Positions 1 through 9,177 of a DNA stretch of 34,662 nt are shown piece after piece. The translations under genes were made by a program, and so were the position numbers. The notes under the pieces were generated by a model that saw only the letters and a program-made list of their open reading frames with translations, made no database searches and was not told the DNA's origin. Position 1 is the first letter of the stretch. Every line of letters begins with the position of its first letter. This stretch comes from Flavobacteriaceae bacterium (GTDB lineage Bacteria; Bacteroidota; Bacteroidia; Flavobacteriales; Flavobacteriaceae), in NCBI GenBank assembly GCA_030828745.1, contig JAURBX010000004.1, positions 1-34,662 of the forward strand, in the 5' to 3' direction.

Positions 1-182
1 CCTAAATAATATCCGGATAGATTTTCTTTAGCACTTTCAAGACTCGAAAAATCAGAAGGAGCATTTGTGATAGATCCCGACGCATTTAAAATTGCTCCAG
101 CTTTTACACCATATTCAAGTTGCCCATGAAGAACTGTGGTCAACAGTATAAAACAAAAAATAAAATATTTTTTAAACGACAT
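1..182 (-). CDS. N-terminus of a secreted/outer-membrane beta-barrel-like protein, truncated by window edge
   Basis: Reverse-strand reading from ATG at 182: MSFKKYFIFCFILLTTVLHGQLEYGVKAGAILNASGSITNAPSDFSSLESAKENLSGYYLG; signal peptide followed by a YGVKAGAxLN start typical of Bacteroidota PorT/OMP_b-brl proteins. Confidence 0.55.
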   Translation of the reverse strand, partial: MSFKKYFIFCFILLTTVLHGQLEYGVKAGAILNASGSITNAPSDFSSLESAKENLSGYYL

Positions 183-188
183 AAAAGT

Positions 189-1142
189 TTATTTACGTTT
201 GATTACTTGATTTACTTTACTGATTATTGCATTTTTATTTAATCCGTATTTGGTCATTAACTGTGCGGGGGTTCCAGATTCTCCGAAAGTATCTTGCGTT
301 GCAACCATTTCCATGGGACAAGGGTATTTGAGTCCCAAAAGACCGGAAATACTTTCTCCCATTCCTCCAAGATAGTTATGCTCTTCAGCACTCACAAGAC
401 ATCCCGTTTTTTTAACAGAATTTAAAATTATTTCTTCGTCTAGGGGTTTGATGGTATGTATATTGATCACTTCAGCGCTAATCCCTTGTTTTTCAAATTC
501 CTCAGCTGCTTGAAGTGCTTCCCACACCAAGTGGCCTGTTGCCACAATTGTAACATCACTACCTGGGTTTAATAAAATTCCTTTTCCAATTTCAAATCCT
601 AATTCTGGAGTAGTAAAATTCGCAACTTTTGGACGACCAAATCGAAGATAGACAGGACCTTCGAAATCAGCAATGGCAATAGTAGCAGCTTTTGTTTGAT
701 TATAATCACAGGGGTTAATTACGGTCATTCCAGGAAGCATTTTCATCATTCCAAGATCTTCAAGAATTTGGTGTGTAGCTCCATCTTCACCCAATGTGAT
801 TCCTGCATGAGAAGCACAGATTTTTACGTTTTTCCCAGAGTAGGCAATGGATTGACGTATTTGATCATAAACTCTTCCCGTAGAAAAATTGGCAAATGTC
901 CCCGTAAAAGGGATTTTACCCCCGATGGTTAAACCTGCTGCAATCCCCATCATGTTCGCTTCTGCAATTCCGATTTGAAAGAAGCGTTCGGGATTCTCAT
1001 TAATAAAATCTTGCATCTTTAGAGAGCCAATTAAATCAGCACATAGTGCAACTACGTTGGGATTGGTTCTTCCTAATTCTGTTAAGCCATCTCCAAATCC
1101 TGAACGGGTGTCGTTGCTTCCTTGGTTTATATATTGTTTCAT
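189..1142 (-). CDS. Transketolase, C-terminal subunit (split transketolase)
   Basis: 317 aa; transketolase pyrimidine-binding and C-terminal domain motifs (RFFQIGIAEANMMGIAAGL, GEDGATHQILEDLGMMKMLPGMTVINPCD). Confidence 0.93.
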   Translation of the reverse strand: MKQYINQGSNDTRSGFGDGLTELGRTNPNVVALCADLIGSLKMQDFINENPERFFQIGIAEANMMGIAAGLTIGGKIPFTGTFANFSTGRVYDQIRQSIAYSGKNVKICASHAGITLGEDGATHQILEDLGMMKMLPGMTVINPCDYNQTKAATIAIADFEGPVYLRFGRPKVANFTTPELGFEIGKGILLNPGSDVTIVATGHLVWEALQAAEEFEKQGISAEVINIHTIKPLDEEIILNSVKKTGCLVSAEEHNYLGGMGESISGLLGLKYPCPMEMVATQDTFGESGTPAQLMTKYGLNKNAIISKVNQVIKRK

Positions 1143-1154
1143 CGTATAAATTTT

Positions 1155-2018
1155 TTAATAGTCCCCTAGGGTTTCTTTGTTTTGTGCTAATGCATTTTCT
1201 AATTGCTCATCATTAGGAGCTTTTCCATGCCAGGCGTGCGTATTCATCATAAAATCAACTCCATTCCCCATTTCTGTTTCCATGAGAATGACAATAGGTT
1301 TTTGCTTTCCTAATTTTGATTTTGCTACGCTTAAGGTTTCTATAATCTGCTCAATATTGTTTCCTTCTTTTATTACTAATACTTCCCAACCGAACGCTTT
1401 AAATTTTTGGGCTACATCCCCCATGTATAAAACATCATCTGTTGTTCCGTCAATTTGTTTTCCATTAAGATCAATGGTTGCAATAATATTATCAACCCCT
1501 TTTGCTGCAGCATACATTATGGCTTCCCAATTTTGACCTTCTTGAAGTTCGCCGTCTCCCATTAAGACAAATACCGTTTGCGGATCCTTATTTAGCTTTT
1601 TAGCTTGTGCAGCTCCAATCGCAACGGATAGTCCCTGACCCAATGAGCCCGATGCTACACGAATACCAGGAAGTCCTTCATGAGTGGTTGGATGCCCTTG
1701 CAAACGAGAATCAATCAAACGAAAGGTATTGAGTTCCTCAACAGGGAAATATCCCTTGCGGGCCAAAACACTATAAAAAACAGGAGAGATATGTCCGTTT
1801 GAAAGAAAGAAAAGGTCTTCATCATTTCCATTCATTTCAAAGGGTACTTTAGCTTTCATGGTATGGAAATAAAGCGAAACAAAAAATTCAACACATCCCA
1901 AAGATCCTCCAGGGTGTCCTGAGTTAACCTTATGAACCATGCGAAGAATATCTCGTCGTACTTGGATGCTAATATTTTCAAGAGTATTGATATCTGACAT
2001 AATTAAATTTTGCCTCAA
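1155..2018 (-). CDS. Transketolase, N-terminal (thiamine diphosphate binding) subunit
   Basis: 287 aa; HPGGSLGCVEFFVSLYF, GSLGQGLSVAIGAA, GDGELQEGQNWEAIMYAA ThDP motif; immediately upstream of the C-terminal subunit on the same strand. Confidence 0.93.
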   Translation of the reverse strand: MRQNLIMSDINTLENISIQVRRDILRMVHKVNSGHPGGSLGCVEFFVSLYFHTMKAKVPFEMNGNDEDLFFLSNGHISPVFYSVLARKGYFPVEELNTFRLIDSRLQGHPTTHEGLPGIRVASGSLGQGLSVAIGAAQAKKLNKDPQTVFVLMGDGELQEGQNWEAIMYAAAKGVDNIIATIDLNGKQIDGTTDDVLYMGDVAQKFKAFGWEVLVIKEGNNIEQIIETLSVAKSKLGKQKPIVILMETEMGNGVDFMMNTHAWHGKAPNDEQLENALAQNKETLGDY

Positions 2019-2137
2019 AAGTAACCTTTTAAAAGCATTTTTAAAAAAGGATTTGATAAACTTATTATCAAGCCTAAGGAAGTAATTAACAATAGCTTTT
2101 TACTCTTGTTTTCTTCTAAATAGTAGTCACAATTATT

Positions 2138-3245
2138 TTACTTCATCAACTCTAATTGGCTGTTTTCCTTAAGTGATTTCATTGCAGCTAAACCTGTTTC
2201 AAGTCACTCCAATCCTTCTCTTCCAAAAACAGGCATCAAAGTATCGTTTTTAAGTCCCTGAATAAAGTTTACCATTTCTACTTTAAAGGCTTTTTTTATT
2301 GCGTTCCAAAATAAAGTTGAGAGGCAAAGCAGCATGAATTCCTTGCGGATTTTACAATTTATGTGAATCATTAAAATTATTGTTTGATTGTACCATTACC
2401 TTTGAACCAAACACTTACAATCTTTGATTTTACCCATAGGTAGCTTTTCTACTATTGTCAATAATAGCCATAATCATAAGCTGCTGTTATTACAGCGGTA
2501 TCTATATCCCGAGCTTCCCCAATGGCTTTGTCAACCAATGTCTCTTTTATTTCCTTTTCAAAAAAAACCCTTGCCATATCAAAATCGTGAATCGTCATAT
2601 CCAAAAAAAACCCTCTCGATTCTTTAATTTGATCTATTGAGGGTGCTAAGGGATCACGATGTATTATTTTAACAATGTGAGATATTCCAATGGTTCCAAT
2701 TTCAACTAGTTGCTGAACTTTTTTGCATTCTTTATCAATCCTTCTGTAAAACCAAGCATTAATTTAATATTTGTGTCTTTTACAAAATTCAAAAATTGTT
2801 CCACTCTTGTGAGTTAGTTCTAGAGGTTTTTATCAAAAGATTTGCTTGCCTTTTTTTGTAGCGAGTTCAATAAATTCAGCAGTCGTGTCCGTTGGAGAAC
2901 AGATTAAAATAACATTAAAATCAGCTGCTTCAAATAACTTTTGATAAGAGCATACAACAATTGAAATATTTTTTGCACTAGCATACAGCTGAGATTCTTC
3001 TAATGGTTTCTATCACTTCCCCTTGAAAAGCGTCTATCATTACGAGATTTTAATTTTCTTGATGCAATTGTATCAATCATTGCTAACAATTTTTAAAAAT
3101 GAGCATAATTTGATGCAGCAGGAGTTATTTGAACAACTAAAGGTGCGTTTGATTCTTGCCCTTCTTGAAATAATCCATGTAACTGCTCTAGCGAAAATAT
3201 ATTTACGGCAGCTATAGCATTTTCACATAACAATTATTGTAGAAG
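2138..3245 (-). pseudogene. Decayed class II fructose-bisphosphate-aldolase-like gene (5' part) followed by decayed Gfo/Idh/MocA (IolG-like inositol 2-dehydrogenase) gene
   Basis: Reverse-strand fragments broken by stops and frame changes: CENAIAAVNIFSLEQLHGLFQEGQESNAPLVVQITPAASNYAH (aldolase N-terminus), then FEAADFNVILICSPTDTTAEFIELATKKGKQIF, IDKECKKVQQLVEIGTIGISHIVKIIHRDPLAPSIDQIKESRGFFLDMTIHDFDMARVFFEKEI...VDKAIGEARDIDTAVITAAYDYGYY, and a C-terminal FKVEMVNFIQGLKNDTLMPVFGREGLE*LETGLAAMKSLKENSQLELMK. Confidence 0.82.
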
Positions 3246-3361
3246 ATATTTGGGGAAATAATTATTCTAATAGCAGAACTCATCAAACAAAAAAAGAATG
3301 TTCTAAAATTGTGTGGCGTTTTAATTTTGAGTAATACCTGAATTGCTTGTTAGTGTAGTAT

Positions 3362-4426
3362 TTAATTTTTAAAACTTATCTCGCTTAATTTTATATTGTA
3401 TTCAATTCTCTGATTATCATTAATATCCCATGTTTCCATTTTTATCTTTGGATCTTTCTTATTCCAATCAATGCTAAGTAAGCCAAAGTGGTTATCCATA
3501 ATTGGTCCTTCAATTCGGTTTTTATTTGGAGTAGCAAAATGCCAGGAAGAAGAAAGTCCACTTGAAGTAAAGTCGTAAATTGGATAGAAATCTGTTTTCA
3601 ATTTAGATATTTCAGAATAATGAACGTCTCCAGTTAAAAATATAATTCCATTCGCTTTTGTTTTATCAATTAGGTCAAGCATTCGTTGTTGCTCGTTTGG
3701 AAAATTCGCCCAAGCTTCATATCCGTTCCATTCAATTCCAAACTGAGTTCCTGATCCAATTAATCGGATACTAGCTGGTTTTTCTAATTGTTTTTCTAGC
3801 CATTTCCACTGCTCTTCACCAAGTAAAGTCGAGTCTGCATGGGTATATGGAGCATAATCTTTAGTATAATAGCTATACCTTCTATCATTTTCAAATTCAT
3901 TTTTGTAGGGTTTAAGTCTATCTCTAAATGTTCTACCGTCTAGCAAAATTATTTGGAGTTTATTTCCATCAATTTCATAATCATATGAATGATAAATCCC
4001 TTGATGACCCCATCTTGACGATGAGTCTGGTTCTTCAAAGAAATTCAAGAATACATCTTTTGATTCTTCTTTAAGTGGATATTCTTTTCCAGAATCATTC
4101 CAGCCATAATCATGGTCATCCCAAGTTGCTATGATTTCAGTCGTTTTTTTTAAATTTTGAAAACTAGACTTATTTGCTAATCGCTGATATTTGGTCTTTA
4201 GCGTATCAATGTTTTTAGTATCTCCATAAATATTATCTCCTAAGAAAATAAATAAGTCTGGTTTATGTTCCACCACTAAGTCAAAAATTGGAAGAGGGTT
4301 ATTTTCAGAAGAACAGGAACCGAATGCTATTGTTGTGACTGGCGTAGTTTCTTTTTGCTGATTTTCACAAGCTGCAAGCATAATGAAAATTATAAAAGAA
4401 TAAAGGGTATGTTTTGTACTTTTCAT
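3362..4426 (-). CDS. PhoD-like metallophosphatase lipoprotein (alkaline phosphatase D family)
   Basis: 354 aa; lipobox IMLAAC; AFGSCSSENNPLPIFD, FIFLGDNIYGD, TWDDHDYGWND, LTGDVHYSEI metallophosphatase motifs. Confidence 0.9.
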   Translation of the reverse strand: MKSTKHTLYSFIIFIMLAACENQQKETTPVTTIAFGSCSSENNPLPIFDLVVEHKPDLFIFLGDNIYGDTKNIDTLKTKYQRLANKSSFQNLKKTTEIIATWDDHDYGWNDSGKEYPLKEESKDVFLNFFEEPDSSSRWGHQGIYHSYDYEIDGNKLQIILLDGRTFRDRLKPYKNEFENDRRYSYYTKDYAPYTHADSTLLGEEQWKWLEKQLEKPASIRLIGSGTQFGIEWNGYEAWANFPNEQQRMLDLIDKTKANGIIFLTGDVHYSEISKLKTDFYPIYDFTSSGLSSSWHFATPNKNRIEGPIMDNHFGLLSIDWNKKDPKIKMETWDINDNQRIEYNIKLSEISFKN

Positions 4427-4526
4427 AAAATACTCATTTGTTTTAATTAAAATTCTAATAATCTCGTTTGAACATTATTAGACTTGCTAAGGTATTCTTT
4501 TTTTATTCGAGAGTTTAGCTGAAAAA

Positions 4527-4557
4527 GTAACAGCAAACAAATTTTGCTTGCTGTTAC
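4527..4557 (-). terminator. Rho-independent terminator downstream of the SusD-like remnant
   Basis: Perfect 10-bp inverted repeat GTAACAGCAA (4527-4536) / TTGCTGTTAC (4548-4557); on the minus strand it is followed by TTTTTC. Confidence 0.75.
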
Positions 4558-4582
4558 AATATAAACTCAATAAATCAACTAA

Positions 4583-4850
4583 CTAAAATGATATTTTACT
4601 ATTAATATCCCTGATTTTGTTGTAAAAATCCATCAAGACTAGAAGCATCATCCATGACGCTTTGTGGAATGGGAAATAATCGATTACTAACGTCACTATC
4701 TGTTTTATCAGTCCAAGAATCTTCATTGGTAAAATTAACGTCCAAAACATGGTCAACATAACCGGCATCCCAATCAGGGCCATTTCCTTTTCTTTCTTTT
4801 ACGAGATAAATTCTCACGTCACCACCACTACATGTTAGAAATTCCCAAAA
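4583..4850 (-). pseudogene. 3'-terminal remnant of a RagB/SusD-family outer-membrane lipoprotein gene
   Basis: Tail LFPIPQSVMDDASSLDGFLQQNQGY* is the classic SusD C-terminus (LFPIPxxEI...LxQNPGY); only about 70-85 codons remain and no signal peptide or N-terminal domain is upstream. Confidence 0.8.
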
Positions 4851-4961
4851 AAAGAGTAGCTATAGCGATGCAAAGGATTGCAGAGGGATTCACATTCAAT
4901 TCCTTTGATATTAATTTAAAAATTGTTGCTTTGATACTAATACTTTTATGTTTTTAACACT

Positions 4962-6803
4962 GTGATCAAACCTTTAAATGTGAAAATTAAAACCAAGTAC
5001 TCTAACACAAAGATTTTCATCTTTTTGATCATTATTTTGGCTCAATTCTGTAGGGCTCAAAATAAGGCTCAATCATTTCTAGTTCATTCTCATAACGATT
5101 ACTTTCAGAAGGTGCCTTTTTGGAATGCTTTTGCTAACGGTCTCAGTTCAATAGAAGTGGATGTTTTTTTAGAAAAAGACACCCTCTTTGTTGCGCATCA
5201 TAAAAAAGAAATTTCCAAGGATAGAACCATTGAAAATTTATATCTAAAGCCAATGCAACAGGTGATTTCCTTAGAGCTGGGAGACCAAGATATAATTCAG
5301 CTTCTTGTTGATGTGAAAACAGAGGCCGAACCGACTTTAAGAGTTTTAATGACAACCCTTGAGAGATATCCTAACCTAATAAATAGTGATCGTATTTCAA
5401 TTGTGATTTCTGGAAATCAGCCTAGTTTGAGTAAACAGCTGAACTATCCCAATTATATAAATTTTGATTATCAGAGTTTAGCACCAATTCAAAACCCTAA
5501 AATTTGGGATAAAATTGCCTTAATCAGTCTGGACTTCAAAAGATTTTCCGAATGGAACGGAAAAGGACGATTGACCGACGCGGATTATAAAAAAGTCACT
5601 ACCACCATAAAAAAGGCCCACAGCTATAACAAGCCCTTTCGATTTTGGGGAACTCCTGACTCTAAAACGGCTTGGAAAGTGTTTAGTGCCCTTGGTGTTG
5701 ATTTTATTAATACGGACATGCCCGGTAAATCTACAGCTTATTTAGAAACACTAAGCGATCGTGTTTATAGAAATGAACAAATAACCTCAGTATATACGCC
5801 AACATTTAAGTCAGACCAAACGCTCTCTCCCATCAAAAATATTATTTTATTAATTGGCGATGGAAATGGTTTAAATCAAATTTCTTCTGCTGTTCTTGCT
5901 AATGGTGGAAGATTAACACTGACACAGCTCAAAAGTATTGGCCTCATTAAGACACAATCTGCGGATGATTTTACGACCGATTCTGCGGCAGCTGGAACTG
6001 CTATTTCCACAGGAGTGAAAACAAAAAATAGAGCTATAGGGGTAGACAGCTCAAATAATGATCTCATTAATATCACTGAGTTTCTTGACAATCATGGTTT
6101 TTTATCTGGGTGTATTACCACTGATAAAATTACAGGAGCAACTCCAGCCTCATTCTATGCTCACCAAAAGGACAGATCCCAAACTGATCGTATTGCTGAT
6201 GATTTATTAAAAAGTAAACTTTCATTATTTATTGGAGGAGGTTCAAAATATTTTAGAGAGGGAGAAATTGACAAGCACTTTTCAATTCTTGATGATATAA
6301 ACCAGATAGGTAAAAGTAGAAAAGACAAAGTGGGATGTTTCATATCAAAACGTTCTGTTTCAAGTATATTAGACGGACGAGGAAATTTATTGTCAAAGGC
6401 AACGAAAAATGGTTTACAATTTTTAGAAAGAAAAGGGTCTCCTTTTTTCCTTGTGGTTGAAGCTGCTCAAATTGACAGCTTCGGGCATTCAAATAATGTT
6501 GCTGGAATCATATCTGAAGGGATTGATTTTGATAAAGCAATAACCGAGGCGATTCGGTTTGCAGATAAAACAGAAAACACCTTAGTGGTTATTACTGCGG
6601 ATCATGAAACATCAGGTTTTAGTATTCCTCAAGGAGATATTAAAACCAAAACAATAGAAGGGGATTTTACAACTCATGATCATACAGGAGCGATGGTTCC
6701 TGTTTTTGCTTACGGCCCAAGATCTCAAGAATTTCAGGGAGTTTATGAGAATAATGAATTGTTCGGTAAGATATTAAAAGTACTTTCGTTGCCTTCAAAT
6801 TGA
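4962..6803 (+). CDS. Secreted two-domain protein: N-terminal GDPD/PI-PLC-like domain + C-terminal alkaline phosphatase
   Basis: 613 aa; signal peptide; N-terminal SHNDY...SIEVDVFLEKDTLFVAHH; C-terminal ILLIGDGNG, TTDSAAAGTAISTG (nucleophile Ser), VVEAAQIDSFGHSNN, ITADHETSGF, HTGAMVPVFAYGP. Confidence 0.9.
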   Translation: MIKPLNVKIKTKYSNTKIFIFLIIILAQFCRAQNKAQSFLVHSHNDYFQKVPFWNAFANGLSSIEVDVFLEKDTLFVAHHKKEISKDRTIENLYLKPMQQVISLELGDQDIIQLLVDVKTEAEPTLRVLMTTLERYPNLINSDRISIVISGNQPSLSKQLNYPNYINFDYQSLAPIQNPKIWDKIALISLDFKRFSEWNGKGRLTDADYKKVTTTIKKAHSYNKPFRFWGTPDSKTAWKVFSALGVDFINTDMPGKSTAYLETLSDRVYRNEQITSVYTPTFKSDQTLSPIKNIILLIGDGNGLNQISSAVLANGGRLTLTQLKSIGLIKTQSADDFTTDSAAAGTAISTGVKTKNRAIGVDSSNNDLINITEFLDNHGFLSGCITTDKITGATPASFYAHQKDRSQTDRIADDLLKSKLSLFIGGGSKYFREGEIDKHFSILDDINQIGKSRKDKVGCFISKRSVSSILDGRGNLLSKATKNGLQFLERKGSPFFLVVEAAQIDSFGHSNNVAGIISEGIDFDKAITEAIRFADKTENTLVVITADHETSGFSIPQGDIKTKTIEGDFTTHDHTGAMVPVFAYGPRSQEFQGVYENNELFGKILKVLSLPSN

Positions 6804-6957
6804 AGTACAGTGCTATTTAGCAACTATAATTCTTATTGATTTTTTATGGTCATGATTTAGGGCTCATCACAACGATAGGTCATTTAAAGCCAAAAACTTG
6901 AATGAATTTATCTTTTAAAAACCATTTTTTTATGAGCTAAAGGTCTCTCTAGAACAC

Positions 6958-6965
6958 TATCTTTG
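6958..6965 (+). promoter_or_regulatory. Candidate Bacteroidota -7 promoter element (TATCTTTG) for tgt
   Basis: Exact TAnnTTTG match 6 nt upstream of the tgt ATG at 6972. Confidence 0.5.
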
Positions 6966-6971
6966 CCTACA

Positions 6972-8102
6972 ATGAAATTTACACTTTTAGCAAACGATCC
7001 TAGTACAGAAGCTCGCGCAGCAACACTAACTACAGATCATGGCACCATAGAAACACCCATATTCATGCCGGTTGGAACAGCTGCTACTGTAAAGGGAGTC
7101 CACCAGCGGGAACTGAAAAATGATATTAAACCGGATATCATTTTGGGTAATACTTATCATTTGTATTTGCGTCCCGGAACTAAAATATTGGAGGAAGCTG
7201 GCGGCTTGCACAAATTCATGGGATGGGACCATCCTATTCTAACAGATTCTGGAGGATATCAGGTGTATTCTTTGTCTGCTAATCGGAAAATAAAAGAAGA
7301 AGGGGTCAAGTTCAAATCTCATATTGACGGGTCGTATCATGTTTTTACTCCCGAGCGTGCCATTGAAATTCAGCGTTCTATAGGGGCAGACATTATTATG
7401 GCTTTTGATGAATGCACACCCTACCCTTGTGATTATCGTTATGCGAAAAACTCTATGGAACGGACTCATCGTTGGTTAACTCGATGTATTGAATCGGATC
7501 GATCTCTTCCCATGCAGTATGATTACCAGCAGACTCTATTCCCAATAGTACAAGGAAGTACTTATCCTGATTTAAGAAAAATTTCTGCTGAATTCATTGC
7601 AGCACAAGACCTCCCTGCAAATGCAATTGGTGGTTTGTCAGTAGGAGAGCCTGCAGAGGAAATGTATGCGATGACCAGTGAAGTTTGTGCAGTCTTACCT
7701 AAAGAAAAACCACGTTATCTTATGGGTGTGGGAACTCCCATTAATCTTCTCGAAAATATTGCCCTAGGGGTAGATATGTTTGATTGTGTGTTGCCCACAC
7801 GTAATGCTAGAAATGGAATGTTATTCACTGCCCAGGGAACAATCAATATTAAAAATAAAAAATGGGAAAATGATTTTTCGCCTATAGACCCTGCCGACTA
7901 TTGTTATGCCGATACTGATTACAGTAAAGCCTATTTGAGACATCTTTTTACTGTCAATGAAATGCTGGGAAAACAGATAGCTACCTTGCATAATTTGAGT
8001 TTTTATCTTTGGTTGGTTCGTGAGGCGAGAAAACATATCTTAGCAGGAACTTTTGGGGCTTGGAAAACCAAAATGGTGCGTCAAATGGAACCTAGATTAT
8101 AA
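6972..8102 (+). CDS. tgt: Queuine/preQ1 tRNA-ribosyltransferase
   Basis: TDHGTIETPIFMPVGTAATVKG, LGNTYHLYLRPG, TDSGGYQVYSL, AIGGLSVGEP, YLMGVGTP, DCVLPTRNARNG; ATG at 6972 preferred over the TTG at 6963 in the ORF track. Confidence 0.95.
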   Translation: MKFTLLANDPSTEARAATLTTDHGTIETPIFMPVGTAATVKGVHQRELKNDIKPDIILGNTYHLYLRPGTKILEEAGGLHKFMGWDHPILTDSGGYQVYSLSANRKIKEEGVKFKSHIDGSYHVFTPERAIEIQRSIGADIIMAFDECTPYPCDYRYAKNSMERTHRWLTRCIESDRSLPMQYDYQQTLFPIVQGSTYPDLRKISAEFIAAQDLPANAIGGLSVGEPAEEMYAMTSEVCAVLPKEKPRYLMGVGTPINLLENIALGVDMFDCVLPTRNARNGMLFTAQGTINIKNKKWENDFSPIDPADYCYADTDYSKAYLRHLFTVNEMLGKQIATLHNLSFYLWLVREARKHILAGTFGAWKTKMVRQMEPRL

Positions 8103-8103
8103 G

Positions 8104-9177
8104 ATGAAACTTATTGATTTTTACATAATCAAGCGCTATATAGGCACTTTTGCAGTAATGATTTTACTGTTCATTCCAATTGGAATCATGGTGGATGTAG
8201 CCGAAAAGATCGATAAGTTTAAAGAGAAAGAAGTACCCTTTTCAGCCATCGCAGCTTATTACATTGACTTTACATGGTATTTTGCCAATTTACTCTTTCC
8301 TATTTTTTTATTCCTTTCTGTAATTTGGTTCACTTCCAAACTAGCAAATAATACAGAAGTGATTGCCATTTTAAGTTCTGGAATTTCTTTCTTTAGATAT
8401 TTAAAACCTTTTCTTTTGGCAGCAACTTTTATTGCCATTTTTGCCTTCTTTGCTGGAATGTTTATTGTTCCTAAATCCAACTTAGGGTTTAATGATTTTA
8501 GATATAAGTATATTCTTAAAAAGAAAGCAAGAAATACCGCTAAAGTTTTTCAGCAGATCAATGACAACGAATTCATTTATGTCAACAATTACGATCCTAT
8601 ACGTAAACGTGCTACCAATTTTACCTTAGAACATTTTGAAGGAAATGAACTTAAGTTTAAAATCAAGTCCAACAGAATAAGGTGGATTGAAAAAGACAGT
8701 GTTTTTCGATTGTCGAATTATACCAAACGAACCTTTTTAAAGGACTCAGAGCAGTATGAAAGTATTGCAAGAAAAGACACCCTTTTTGATTTTGAAATTG
8801 AAGATTTGGCACCAGTAAATTACCTTGCTGAAACGCTTACTTTTTCAGAGCTCAATCAATTTATAGAGGACGAGAAAGAACGAGGTTCAATGTTAATTAA
8901 CAACCACTTATTGGTTCGTCACAAGCGATGGAGTATCCCCATCTCTGCATTTATCTTAACAATTATAGCTGTAGCTGTTTCTTCCTTTAAAAGAAGAGGG
9001 GGAATGGGGGTTAATCTAGCTTTTGGGATTAGCTTAGGTTTTCTTTTTATCTTTTTTGATAAGATCTTTGGTGTGATGGTTAGCAAATCAACTTTTCCTC
9101 CTATTGTAGCGGCTTGGCTTCCTTTAATTTTGTTTGGCGTTTTGGCTTTCTTTTTACTACGACATGCAAAGCGATAG
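8104..9177 (+). CDS. LptF/LptG family lipopolysaccharide export permease
   Basis: MKLIDFYIIKRYIGTFAVMILLFIPIGIMVDVAEKID; YjgP/YjgQ topology with C-terminal membrane helices; ATG at 8104 preferred over the ORF-track start inside tgt. Confidence 0.9.
   Translation: MKLIDFYIIKRYIGTFAVMILLFIPIGIMVDVAEKIDKFKEKEVPFSAIAAYYIDFTWYFANLLFPIFLFLSVIWFTSKLANNTEVIAILSSGISFFRYLKPFLLAATFIAIFAFFAGMFIVPKSNLGFNDFRYKYILKKKARNTAKVFQQINDNEFIYVNNYDPIRKRATNFTLEHFEGNELKFKIKSNRIRWIEKDSVFRLSNYTKRTFLKDSEQYESIARKDTLFDFEIEDLAPVNYLAETLTFSELNQFIEDEKERGSMLINNHLLVRHKRWSIPISAFILTIIAVAVSSFKRRGGMGVNLAFGISLGFLFIFFDKIFGVMVSKSTFPPIVAAWLPLILFGVLAFFLLRHAKR

Noticed and set aside
1177-1536. 119-aa plus-strand ORF antisense to transketolase
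   Set aside because: Shadow ORF over a well-supported gene
2550-2620. Repeated AAAAAAACCCT strings at about 2562 and 2607
   Set aside because: Two short A-rich strings in decayed sequence; consistent with chance
2424-2640. Overlapping 67- and 61-aa plus-strand ORFs, and the 64-aa ORF at 3023-3217
   Set aside because: They lie antisense to the decayed aldolase/IolG gene; the reverse strand carries the recognisable homology
4850-4960. Short plus-strand reading VAIAMQRIAEGFTFNSFDINLKIVALILILLCF
   Set aside because: Too short, no start context or recognisable family; possibly deletion-scar debris, cannot be supported
6804-6825. TGCTA-TT-TAGCA mini-palindrome after the alkaline phosphatase gene
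   Set aside because: 5-bp stem with a 2-nt gap and no T-tract; expected by chance in AT-rich DNA
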